Below the pieces are notes generated by a model, which saw only the letters and a list, made by a program, of their open reading frames with translations, was not told where the DNA came from and ran no database searches. Both the position numbers and the translations under genes were made by a program. From Caldilineaceae bacterium (GTDB lineage: Bacteria > Chloroflexota > Anaerolineae > Caldilineales > Caldilineaceae), in NCBI GenBank assembly GCA_028819675.1, contig JAPPKT010000544.1, forward strand, positions 1-10,845: a stretch of 10,845 bases of DNA. The letters are read 5' to 3'. Below, in pieces: positions 1 through 6,893 of this stretch (within the stretch, counting starts at the first letter, position 1; each line of letters opens with the position of its first letter).

Positions 1-999
1 GAAGCGCAGCAGCTTGTGGAAGTGCCAACAGCGACACCGACGCCAACGCAGGAATCCGAAGCGCAAACGGTGGTGGAAGTGCCCGGCCCGGTGGTCGCCC
101 TGCTGCTATCGGCGACCGCGGACAGCGTAACCGTCAACTGGCAGCCGCCGGCGGACGGCGGCGCGCCCAACATCTATATCGTTCATCTGAATCCGGAGGG
201 CGGCGGCAAGGGCAGCACCAAGAGGCCCAAGGCGAAAAAGCTGTCCGTAACCTTCCGTAACCTGGAAAGCGGCAAGACGTACAAGGTCTGGGTCCGCGCC
301 CAAAACGAAGCCGGCAAGGGCCAGCGCGTCCATGCCAGCATCACGCTGCCGTCGCCGCAGTTGGAAGTGCAGGCACAAGAGCTGCGGCCGACGCCAACAC
401 CGACACCGACGCCCACGTCGCAGGCGCAAGAGTTGACCGTGCCGGCGCTGACCGTACAGGCGGCTGCAGGCGCGGTCGACCTGCGTTGGGAAGCGGTGAC
501 CGGCGCAGTGCGCTACGAACTCATGGTGTGGTGGGATGGGGTCACCGACTGGCAGCCGCTCGGAGGCGACAACCTGACCGGCACCTCCTACACCCATACC
601 GACGTAACCGCCGGGACCAAGTATTACTACACCATCAGTTCCGTCAACGCCGCCGGCGAGACGAGTGACTGGCTGCAAGAGCCCTACCCGTCCGCCACCG
701 TGCCGGCGTCCGGGACGTCACTGTCAGTGCCGGCGCTGGCCGCGCAAGCAGCCGCAGGCGCGGTCGACCTGCGTTGGGAAGCGGTGGCCGGCGCAGTGCG
801 CTACGAACTCATGGTGTGGTGGGACGGGGTCACCGACTGGCAGCCGCTCGGAGGCGACAACCTGACCGGCACCTCCTACACCCACACCGACGTAACCGCC
901 GGGACCACCTACTACTACTCCATCCGTGCCGTCAACGCCGCCGGCGAGACGAGCGACTGGCTGCTGGAGCCCTATCCGTCCGCCACCGTGCCGGATTAG
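1..999 (+). CDS. FN3-repeat surface/secreted protein, 3' part
   Basis: The frame is open from base 1 with no stop before it, so the gene starts upstream; a GTG at 16 is an internal codon, not a convincing start. Visible in order (residues counted from base 1): a Pro/Thr linker (TPTPTQE), one FN3 domain at about 27-117 with the typical TADSVTVNWQPP and YKVWVRAQNEAG strands, a second TPTPTPTPTS linker at about 132-142, then two almost identical FN3 domains encoded at 433-720 and 721-996. Both carry the motifs VDLRWEAV, YELMVWWDG and YYYxIxxVNAAGETSDW. FN3 domains in bacteria are usually extracellular modules for adhesion or carbohydrate-associated enzymes. No catalytic domain is visible, so the N-terminal part decides the function. 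The protein ends right after the third domain with no membrane anchor or sorting signal. Confidence 0.85.
   Translation, partial: EAQQLVEVPTATPTPTQESEAQTVVEVPGPVVALLLSATADSVTVNWQPPADGGAPNIYIVHLNPEGGGKGSTKRPKAKKLSVTFRNLESGKTYKVWVRAQNEAGKGQRVHASITLPSPQLEVQAQELRPTPTPTPTPTSQAQELTVPALTVQAAAGAVDLRWEAVTGAVRYELMVWWDGVTDWQPLGGDNLTGTSYTHTDVTAGTKYYYTISSVNAAGETSDWLQEPYPSATVPASGTSLSVPALAAQAAAGAVDLRWEAVAGAVRYELMVWWDGVTDWQPLGGDNLTGTSYTHTDVTAGTTYYYSIRAVNAAGETSDWLLEPYPSATVPD
433..996 (+). repeat. Tandem 288-bp in-frame duplication (two FN3 units)
   Basis: The units 433-720 and 721-996 align without gaps at a period of 288 bases (96 codons). Long blocks are identical, for example from GCGGTCGACCTGCGTTGGGA through the YELMVWWDG and TSYTHTDVTAG codons. 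Synonymous positions are conserved too, which points to recent duplication or gene conversion rather than old divergence. The first FN3 domain of the gene is clearly different. Confidence 0.9.
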
Positions 1000-1506
1000 A
1001 CATCGCTGGACAGACGGGCGTCCCTCGCAGCTCCCTGAATTGGTATCGGCACTTTTGACTGATTCTGCCTTGATTAAAGAGCCCCCTCAGTCCGTCTTCT
1101 GGAGTCCCGCACCGGAAGACGGCTGTTCTCAAGGTATGACGTGTTCTATGAGTCAGCGGGGACTGGCCAGCTCTCTGTGCGCCGAAAGGCGTAAACTCGA
1201 CGTAGAGGTTCTCCTGACGTGAGCTCTGAATCTTGGAACGACGTCACGGAACAGAGGGCGGCCATGTTTCGCTACCCGCACAGCCGCACTTCTCCCAGGA
1301 CCCGCCACGCAGATCCCGCTTGACCCGGTATGCCACCACCCTTTTTCCGAATCTCACCCAAAACCCCAGATACATCTTCCGGAGTACCCGTCTCCCGGCA
1401 AAACATCTCACACATGCATCATACACACACTTTCTGTCGATATGACCGCCTTTGAGGGATATACGAGCCGTCACACGAAACCTGACCTGACAAGGAGACA
1501 CCATCC
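1000..1506. other. 507-bp gap without a supported gene
   Basis: Both strands have short open frames here, but none combines a start, a ribosome-binding site and protein-like composition. The left part holds the hairpin at 1092-1122. The right part is pyrimidine-rich with CA-rich runs (about 1360-1435) and leads to the AAGGAG site of the next gene. I see no tRNA, no repeat array and no clear promoter boxes. Confidence 0.6.
1092..1122 (+). terminator. Hairpin, possible terminator of the FN3 gene
   Basis: CCGTCTTCTGG (1092-1102) pairs with CCGGAAGACGG (1112-1122): 11 base pairs including one G-U wobble, with a 9-base loop. It lies 93 bases after the stop codon of the FN3 gene. The following bases (CTGTTCTC) are only weakly T-rich, so an intrinsic terminator is plausible but not proven. 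Confidence 0.45.
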
Positions 1507-2109
1507 GTGAAGCGCGCCAACCTCTACGCCCTTATCGCGATCACAACTATCTTTTTCCTCTTCTGTCTCGCCGCCGTCAACGCCAACGCCCAGGAAGCCG
1601 ACAACGACGAGAGTATCGTCACTCGCCTGGGCGAACTCGTCGATGAGTTGTTTGCCCGTGTCGACGAGCTTGACGAACGCATAACCGGCATTGAAGACGC
1701 AGATCAGCAGGGCGCACTGTGGGATACGGTAAATAACCTTGATCTCCTTGTCGGCGACCTCGAGAGGGAACTGCTCTCCGTCGGAGATATGTCGGATCGC
1801 CTGGCCGCTCTCGAAGCTATCTGGGACGGGCCCGGACCTGCCTACCTCGACAACGGGCACTGCATCCTCGCCATACCCGGCGCTGGCGGCCTCCGCCTCA
1901 CCCTGCAGCACGAGACCATTGTCCGCTACATGGCCCGGTTCGACGCCTTGCCTGCCGCATACAGCGTGCATTCTGTCCAGGTCGACCCCGAAAGCGGCGA
2001 AATTCTGATCTTCTACGAGACCCGCGATGAGAGGCCGCTCTACGTGATAGAACGCTGGCACGGTTGCGAATTCCGCAGTAGCAGCGACTGGATAGAGGCC
2101 GAGGGGTAA
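1507..2109 (+). CDS. Secreted coiled-coil protein of unknown function
   Basis: 200 aa from a GTG start, chosen because AAGGAG (1492-1497) lies nine bases upstream. Residues 1-28 form a classical Sec signal peptide: MKR, a hydrophobic core (LIAITTIFFLFCLAAV), then NANA before a likely cleavage at 28/29. Residues 37-107 are rich in Leu/Glu/Asp heptads (LGELVDELFARVDELDERI) and should form a coiled coil, probably oligomerising. The C-terminal domain (about 108-200) starts GPGPAYLDNGHC and has two cysteines (C119, C187) that could form a disulphide outside the cytoplasm. I do not recognise a family. It reads as an exported, self-associating protein; neighbours on both sides are also exported, but spacing of 255-507 bases argues against an operon. 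Confidence 0.75.
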   Translation: MKRANLYALIAITTIFFLFCLAAVNANAQEADNDESIVTRLGELVDELFARVDELDERITGIEDADQQGALWDTVNNLDLLVGDLERELLSVGDMSDRLAALEAIWDGPGPAYLDNGHCILAIPGAGGLRLTLQHETIVRYMARFDALPAAYSVHSVQVDPESGEILIFYETRDERPLYVIERWHGCEFRSSSDWIEAEG

Positions 2110-2364
2110 GGCGTTTGCCAACGAGGGAGGCCAGGCCCACGGCGGCCATCACCAAGGTGAGACCGATACGCCGTGAGGTGCGGAGGCAGCCCCTGCCCGT
2201 AAGTAGATACCCGGCCAGCCCACCGTGCGCGAAGGCGCGTATACCCGGGCTATGTCGCGTGGGCCAAAGCGTACAGACATACCCGTGGAACGGCGGGCGG
2301 CTGGACACTCAAATTGAATAGCGCGGCAACGCGTGGACTTGGTGGGAAAGGATGAAGCAAAAAC

Positions 2365-2934
2365 ATGTCACAACGCAGGACAGCCTGGGCCGCGCTTTGC
2401 TTGGTCATTCTGATGGTGGCGGGGTGCGACTCAGGATCGCCGGGCGCTGCGGCGGGAGACCTTGACAACGGCCTAATGTCGGCCACCCCCAGCGACGCGA
2501 CAGACTGGGGGCCGGTGCGGGGAGAGGTCGTGATAGGGGACCCTGATGAAAGCGGACCCTACGAGAGCGATCCATACACGATGGCCACAAGCGGCGGCAA
2601 CGGTCCCGTCTTGGAGGGCGATACGTTGACGATTACAGTGTCGTTCAGCGGCGGATGCGCACCCCACGACTTCACTTTGGTCACTGCTGCCGCCTTCATG
2701 GAATCGGATCCTCTCATACTGGACGTATTCCTGAGGCACGATGGTCATGGCGACTCGTGCGAGGCGTACCCGACGGAGCACCATGCCTTTGATCTGGCGC
2801 CGATCAGGGCTCTGTACCAGGATGCTTACGGGGAGGATGCGGGGGACGTCGTCTTGCGGATCCGGGACGGCGATATGAACGTTTTGGATGAGATTACCTA
2901 CGAGTTCAAGAAAACTGTAGTGGATGGAGAATAG
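2365..2934 (+). CDS. Lipoprotein with conserved GGCAPHDF domain
   Basis: 189 aa. The N-terminus MSQRRTAWAALCLVILMVAGC is a type II (lipoprotein) signal with lipobox VAGC; C21 would be lipidated and followed by a flexible Asp/Gly/Ser linker up to about residue 80. The folded part (about 80-183) begins with a beta-rich stretch (LEGDTLTITVSFSGGC), then GGCAPHDF (96-103), FMESDP, DSCEAYPTE, FDLAPIRALY and a C-terminal strand ITYEF. C98 and C132 are well placed for a disulphide. This pattern looks like a small extracytoplasmic domain found in environmental bacteria, but I cannot name a characterised family. An AAAGGA sequence (about 2347-2352) lies slightly far from the ATG. No enzyme motif is visible. 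Confidence 0.75.
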   Translation: MSQRRTAWAALCLVILMVAGCDSGSPGAAAGDLDNGLMSATPSDATDWGPVRGEVVIGDPDESGPYESDPYTMATSGGNGPVLEGDTLTITVSFSGGCAPHDFTLVTAAAFMESDPLILDVFLRHDGHGDSCEAYPTEHHAFDLAPIRALYQDAYGEDAGDVVLRIRDGDMNVLDEITYEFKKTVVDGE

Positions 2935-3115
2935 TATATGGGTGAAAGCCGCCTCCATCGAATACGCATTCAACCCTGTGGAACCGCCGGCGGCTGAGGG
3001 AAGAGGAAAGTGATGATAGTTGATTGGGGGGATTGATTGACGCGGCGTTGAATCTGGCACTCGGGTTCTGCTTAATGGACGGGAAGTTCTGGTTTGTGAG
3101 GAGAATAAAGGGACG

Positions 3116-3376
3116 ATGACTGAACGAGCAGATGCGCTTCATGTAGAGCTAGCCGAAAAGTTGCGGGGCATGTTGGATCTGGCGCCGGTGGGCCAAGAGA
3201 GCGCCATTCACCACCTGTTCGGCATCCTGTACGCCGACGAAATACGCGGCATAAAGATCTATGAACTGGAATATATCGCTGTGCTTGGGGGGAGCGCAGC
3301 CAGCATGGCGAAAGAGATCAGCAAAGGGCGCAGTCTGGCGGCATACGTACAAGTGAAACCAGCGTTTCGCCAGTAG
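3116..3376 (+). CDS. Small HTH-like protein, upstream of methylase relic
   Basis: 86 aa. The first 25 residues are helical (ALHVELAEKLRGMLDL). The rest (IHHLFGILYADEIRGIKIYELEYIAVLGGSAASMAKEISKGRSLAAYV) has the rhythm of a winged or helix-turn-helix fold in which the short helix around SAASMAKEISKGR would be the recognition helix. Purine-rich GAGGAG (3098-3103) and AGGGA (3109-3113) precede the ATG. The next gene starts 56 bases downstream and is also HTH-like, and the pair leads into the remnant of a DNA methyltransferase. I infer a former role as regulator or specificity accessory of a restriction-modification locus. No characterised homologue is recognised with certainty. Confidence 0.6.
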   Translation: MTERADALHVELAEKLRGMLDLAPVGQESAIHHLFGILYADEIRGIKIYELEYIAVLGGSAASMAKEISKGRSLAAYVQVKPAFRQ

Positions 3377-3432
3377 CGTATCTGGCCATAAGCGCGGCCA
3401 CGCGGTGCTGAGGAGGAGAGGAGGTAGCGACT

Positions 3433-3714
3433 ATGGACGATGCTCAACTAGAAGACGCCCTAAAATCTATGGGGAAGACCTGTTTCGTCAAATACTTTTC
3501 CGCCTTTGCCGACGAGTCACTTTCCAACGATGATATTGCCGAGTTGATGTTGCGCAACAAGGAAGGATGGTCGACCATCTTCAGCCGCATTTCAAATGGA
3601 AGGCGCATCGTCCGGTCTGGACGTGGGTGGGAGGCTCTAAATCTGATTGCCGGATCAAGAGTCGATGAGGATGTCAGAAAAAAAGCACGGAATCTGAGAG
3701 ACGGCTTGTCATGA
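3433..3714 (+). CDS. Small HTH-like protein adjoining methyltransferase stump
   Basis: 93 aa with an excellent ribosome-binding site (AGGAGGT, 3419-3425, seven bases before the ATG). It is helical throughout: an N-terminal helix pair (LEDALKSMGKTCFVKYFSAFAD), then LSNDDIAELML and a Ser/Arg-rich helix (TIFSRISNGRRIVRSGRGWEAL) typical of DNA-contacting helix-turn-helix segments, and a basic C-terminal helix (VRKKARNLRDGL). The stop codon lies just before the truncated methyltransferase frame at 3731. In the intact state it was probably co-transcribed with that methyltransferase. Function (transcription control or DNA recognition) is inferred from shape and position only. Confidence 0.6.
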   Translation: MDDAQLEDALKSMGKTCFVKYFSAFADESLSNDDIAELMLRNKEGWSTIFSRISNGRRIVRSGRGWEALNLIAGSRVDEDVRKKARNLRDGLS

Positions 3715-3730
3715 CTACGTCGCCGCCTTT

Positions 3731-3814
3731 ATGACCACTCCCAACCGGACGAACCGCACCATGTGGACGGGGGACAACCTGGACATCATGCGCGGCAACA
3801 TTTTGAGCACTTGA
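3731..3814 (+). pseudogene. 5' stump of a site-specific DNA methyltransferase
   Basis: The 27-codon frame reads MTTPNRTNRTMWTGDNL followed by DIMRGN, then ILST and a stop. The WTGDNLDIMRG block is the N-terminal signature of a group of adenine-type DNA methyltransferases in which it is normally followed by a segment ending in the DPPFN catalytic motif. Here homology stops abruptly after about base 3799 and no DPPY/DPPF motif, SAM-binding motif or target-recognition domain follows. The 3' body of the gene is therefore missing, by deletion or replacement, and the solitary ribbon-helix-helix gene begins 21 bases later. The stump cannot encode an enzyme. Confidence 0.6.
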
Positions 3815-3835
3815 AGCGAAATAGGACGCGTGAGC

Positions 3836-4027
3836 ATGAAGAGGACTGTGACGATCGAGCTGCCGGACGATGTATACCGCCGCCTGTTGCGTGCAGCCGA
3901 ACGCAACGGGAGGACACCGGCAAAGAAGATAGAACACCTGATCATGAAGCAGTTCGATCGCGACTATTCACAAGCGGAATTTGACAAATTGCGGCGGGAA
4001 ATAAGGCGAGGTTGCGAGAAAGACTAA
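3836..4027 (+). CDS. Ribbon-helix-helix (CopG/Arc-type) DNA-binding protein
   Basis: 63 aa from the ATG at 3836; AGGA (3823-3826) is nine bases upstream, whereas the GTG at 3830 would leave only three. Residues 2-9 (KRTVTIEL) form the DNA-contacting beta strand. PDDVYRRLLRAAERNG is helix A, and RTPAKKIEHLIMKQF is helix B with the usual turn between them. This is the standard dimeric RHH fold of antitoxins and small repressors. The tail (SQAEFDKLRREIRRGCEKD) is charged and could bind a toxin. No toxin gene follows: the next 182 bases carry no convincing gene and the following gene is convergent. It may be an orphan antitoxin, or a regulator left after the rearrangement that removed the methyltransferase. 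Confidence 0.75.
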   Translation: MKRTVTIELPDDVYRRLLRAAERNGRTPAKKIEHLIMKQFDRDYSQAEFDKLRREIRRGCEKD

Positions 4028-4103
4028 CCGTCCGGTCAGCTACATGTGCGCGCAAGCGTGTACCCCGCGGGCAACCAGTCGGCAAGCCAACTCGCATACG
4101 GCC

Positions 4104-4180
4104 ACGTGGAACAGAGGATCGAGTTGAGCTATGAACAGATCTCTCACATGGATGTCTGCTCCCATGTCTGTTCCACACGT
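4104..4180. repeat. Imperfect inverted repeat between convergent genes
   Basis: ACGTGGAACAG (4104-4114) and CTGTTCCACACGT (4168-4180) are inverted copies. The core TGGAACAG/CTGTTCCA is perfect and the outer part needs a two-base gap. The 53-base interior also holds CATGGATG and CCCATGTCTG. It sits between the RHH gene and the 3' end of the Rad50-like gene, so it could be a bidirectional terminator-like structure or the remains of a mobile-element end. No target duplication was identified. Confidence 0.35.
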
Positions 4181-4209
4181 CTCTCTATGGAACTCTTGAT
4201 GGAATCGGG

Positions 4210-5994
4210 CTAAAAAGAGGTCCCCGAATCTCGTATGGCGATGATCCTGGCTCCATCTGTGTCGTCGGCTAACTGCTGCGCGATAGCGTGTTCGTATGTA
4301 GTCACCAAGAGTTGTCGGGGAGAGCCTCCCCGCGTGGCTGTGGCCAAGGTCGCTGCGACCGCGTGACGCATTTGAGGGTCAAGGTGTTCGAGGGGTTCGT
4401 CGAACCATGCAAAGGGAAGGGAAGTTGTAGCACCCATGACGATCAAATGGGTGACGATTCTGGCCCACGTCCGCTCACCACCGCTAAGTGTGTCCCATCC
4501 CAGCTCCACATCGCCACGGACCCGCGTGATCGACCCGTCAGGTTTAAAGACAAGGCCGTTATTGGTGAAGAGGTGCTTCCAACGCCCTCGCACTTCGCTC
4601 GACAGCGGCTCGATGCGAGATTGGATCACGTGCTCCGCTGCCTCACGCAGCACCTTCGCCCCGGCATGGGCAGCGGCTTCCCGTCGATACGCCAGCCGGA
4701 GCTTCTCCTCCTCCTGACGAATCTGATCATCCGAAGCGATCTGGGCCTTTAGCGACTCAAGACGAGACTGCGCTCCGCCAAGCCGCTTATTGTGTTCGTC
4801 AAGAGACGCACTTGCTTGCTGGTACCAAGCGGCTGCATCGTCTTGGGTGGGAACATTGTCGACTCCAACGTCGATGCCAGGCGGCTGTAGCGCCTCTAGT
4901 TGGGCGAGCAGCCGGGAAACCCCATGTGCATGGGTCTGCCTTGCCCCGCGGGCCTCTTCAAGACGGGTTATCGCCGTCCGCGCATCTTCCCGCTGTGTCC
5001 TATGAACAGAAATCGCCGAGGCGCGCTGATGATGAGGAAGTGGACGCATGCAGGTCGGACAGACCGCGTGGTCTCTGTCGAGCAATCTCACTGCCTGTTC
5101 GGCAGCGGTGATGACAGAACGTGCGGTGACCGCTCCCTCCGTCATTTCGGCAATCGCGCGTTCCGCGTCCGCCAATTCCGTATGCAGTTCTAAGCTGATC
5201 GACTCCTTGTTGTCAGAGGAGACTGCCCGACCGAGATGGTCCTCAATCGCAGCCAAAAGACGAAAGCGTTGCTGTTCATACTGTTCCATTTGGCCCGCGA
5301 GCGCGAGGTGGCGTTCGACCAAAGTTCGTTGCGCGGCAGCAGCGTCCCGAACTTGCTTGAGCTCGATGCCTCGTTGGCTAAGATGTTTGATCTCTTCTTC
5401 CAGTTCGGCGATTTCACCTTCCAGCGCAGATCGATTCTCCAATCGCTGTTTGGTTGTTGATCGAAGTGCCGCTCGTGCCTTCACGGTTTCTTTAGCAACC
5501 GACTCGGCTGTCTCCGCCGCTCTGAGTAGGTGGGAAATTCCGAAAGCGTGATGGAGGTGGCCCTCCAGGTTAAGAGTGTCACTAGCTGCGATGTGGCCCC
5601 CACCCAACATCATCGCCAGGCGACCGGCTACGGGGAGTTCTATCCCTAATGCCTGTTCCATTACTGTGCTAGCCAAACTTTCGGTTAGCCTAGCCCCATT
5701 CATCACGTACGTCGCCGTAGAGGCACCACGCCGCTTTGCAGTGCGCCTGATGGTAAGTTGGCGTCCGTCGGGGAGTTCGAACTCGACCTGGGCCTCCGCG
5801 CTCGCAGCGCCGGCTCGTATGCTGGCCTTCTCGTCGACGCTACTGTGCTGCCCGAACACAGCCCAAGCGAGACCGTACACGAGGGATGTCTTCCCCACCC
5901 CATTGGGGGCAACGACAAAGGTCGTGCCAGGATTAAGTTGCAGGTCGAGGTCCTCGTAGGAACGCCAATTGCGGAGACGGAATTGATGTATCAT
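4210..5994 (-). CDS. Compact Rad50/SMC-like zinc-hook ATPase
   Basis: 594 aa. All ABC-ATPase parts are present. The N-terminal lobe has LRNWRSYEDLDLQL and Walker A PNGVGKTS (30-37). The C-terminal lobe has signature LSGGERTWAR (503-512), Walker B LPFAWFDEP (526-534), D-loop EHLD (536-539) and a switch-histidine region TTYEHA (565-570). Between them two long coiled-coil arms (about 155-310 and 325-460) flank CPTCMRPL, a Rad50-type CxxC zinc hook at 312-315. Rad50/SbcC proteins are usually 900 residues or more, so this is a short-armed version like those in defence loci. Its ATG overlaps the stop of the upstream gene (ATGA, 5991-5994), implying translational coupling. No SbcD/Mre11-type nuclease is encoded nearby. 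Likely role: DNA-end or structure sensing, with an effector that is not obvious. Confidence 0.9.
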   Translation of the reverse strand: MIHQFRLRNWRSYEDLDLQLNPGTTFVVAPNGVGKTSLVYGLAWAVFGQHSSVDEKASIRAGAASAEAQVEFELPDGRQLTIRRTAKRRGASTATYVMNGARLTESLASTVMEQALGIELPVAGRLAMMLGGGHIAASDTLNLEGHLHHAFGISHLLRAAETAESVAKETVKARAALRSTTKQRLENRSALEGEIAELEEEIKHLSQRGIELKQVRDAAAAQRTLVERHLALAGQMEQYEQQRFRLLAAIEDHLGRAVSSDNKESISLELHTELADAERAIAEMTEGAVTARSVITAAEQAVRLLDRDHAVCPTCMRPLPHHQRASAISVHRTQREDARTAITRLEEARGARQTHAHGVSRLLAQLEALQPPGIDVGVDNVPTQDDAAAWYQQASASLDEHNKRLGGAQSRLESLKAQIASDDQIRQEEEKLRLAYRREAAAHAGAKVLREAAEHVIQSRIEPLSSEVRGRWKHLFTNNGLVFKPDGSITRVRGDVELGWDTLSGGERTWARIVTHLIVMGATTSLPFAWFDEPLEHLDPQMRHAVAATLATATRGGSPRQLLVTTYEHAIAQQLADDTDGARIIAIRDSGTSF

Positions 5995-6893
5995 GCGGCC
6001 ACCCCGACGAGTTTATCTAGGTGGGACCTGTAGATTTCCTCGGACAATTGTCCCAGTTGAGCCTCCTGGACAATAGCAGCAAGCTGCCGAGTTTCCTGAT
6101 CTCCGAAGTTTCCCCAAGTGACCTGTTTGGCCTCTATTCTGGCCCGGGTCCCGGCGGCAGACACTTCGAGTACTGCCCTACTTGCCAACCCGTAAGGATC
6201 CAAGGCCGACTCGGGAGCGGCTGAGGGTTCACGCCGGTCAATACTCAAGGGCTGGAACTCAGGAATCAGGCCCCTTAGCCACACTTCGCATGCCGTTGCA
6301 GCGTCGGAAATTGACCGACGTCGACGGGGTGCCCGCACCTCACCCGACGGCGTTTCAATGGCTTCCTGCACGTCGCCTCGATCCACTACCACTGCGGGGG
6401 GCCTTTGCCCCGTGGTGGTGTAGAGCACCGCGTGGGAGTCAGGGAAAGCGCTGAAGACCCCGGCGATGTCTCCGGACCTCCTAGTGAGGGCGTAGTCGAG
6501 ATCCGTCGAATTCGACTCCAGCACGACACGCATACGCATACCCAGGGCCTGGATCACCGAGACAGAAGCCAGCCCTTCTGCAGCCGAAGCGGCGTCGGGT
6601 CTGACTGAGGCTCCGGGATCAACCTTGAGCCGTAAATGTTTCTGAATCATTTCATCTAGCTCATTAGTGCGCTCGTTGGTCTGAGATCGCCAGGCCAGGA
6701 GTTGCTCGATCGACGGCCTGGACGCATAAGGGTCCACGCCGCGCGCTGCTGTGATCGATCTAATGAAGGCCTCAGCTGCACCACGCTGCTCCTGCGGCAA
6801 CTCTTCGACCGCGGGAGGCTCGTCGCGATTGCCCTCCAGGTAGTCCAGGAAGGCATCACGGAATTTGCTGAGGACGTCAGACCTGTCAGTCAT
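5991..6893 (-). CDS. Conserved partner protein of unknown function
   Basis: 300 aa from the ATG at 6893, chosen because AGGAGG lies just upstream on the minus strand and the start overlaps the sigma-factor stop as ATGA; the frame extends further upstream but without a reason to start there. The N-terminal 70 residues are acidic and helical (FRDAFLDYLEG, EELPQEQRGAAEAFI, DPYASRPSIEQLLAWR). They could be a protein-protein module, for example for binding the sigma factor. A mixed alpha/beta part follows, with SVIQALGMRMRVVLES, HAVLYTTTGQRPPAVVVD and a basic RAPRRRRS patch. The C-terminus carries RAVLEVSAAGTRARIEAKQVTWG and a helical tail. There are no transmembrane segments, no cysteines suggesting zinc, and no nuclease motif I can defend. 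The position between sigma factor and Rad50-like ATPase suggests an adaptor, inhibitor or effector. Confidence 0.75.
   Translation of the reverse strand: MTDRSDVLSKFRDAFLDYLEGNRDEPPAVEELPQEQRGAAEAFIRSITAARGVDPYASRPSIEQLLAWRSQTNERTNELDEMIQKHLRLKVDPGASVRPDAASAAEGLASVSVIQALGMRMRVVLESNSTDLDYALTRRSGDIAGVFSAFPDSHAVLYTTTGQRPPAVVVDRGDVQEAIETPSGEVRAPRRRRSISDAATACEVWLRGLIPEFQPLSIDRREPSAAPESALDPYGLASRAVLEVSAAGTRARIEAKQVTWGNFGDQETRQLAAIVQEAQLGQLSEEIYRSHLDKLVGVAA

Noticed and set aside
106..678. Long minus-strand open frame opposite the FN3 gene
   Set aside because: It is a shadow of the GC-rich repeat coding; Arg/Gly/Leu-rich, with no domain pattern or ribosome-binding site.
1244..1504. Minus-strand 86-codon frame in the 1000-1506 gap
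   Set aside because: Composition is erratic (many Cys, Arg, Trp), no start signal, and it would run against the leader of the secreted protein.
1898..2308. Minus-strand frame with a hydrophobic stretch over 2110-2200, resembling a membrane helix
   Set aside because: It overlaps the well-supported secreted protein for half its length and degenerates into Arg/Ser-rich sequence; at most a decayed fragment.
2947..2995. AGCCGCC/GGCGGCT pairing and the CCGCCGGCGG palindrome after the lipoprotein gene
   Set aside because: Short stem, 35-base loop and no T-run; not enough for a terminator call.
4046..4213. 55-codon plus-strand frame between the RHH gene and the Rad50-like gene
   Set aside because: GTG start without a ribosome-binding site and no recognisable motif; it runs into the convergent gene's end.
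5048..5551. Plus-strand 167-codon frame opposite the Rad50-like gene
   Set aside because: Ser/Arg/Ala-rich antisense shadow of the coiled-coil coding sequence.
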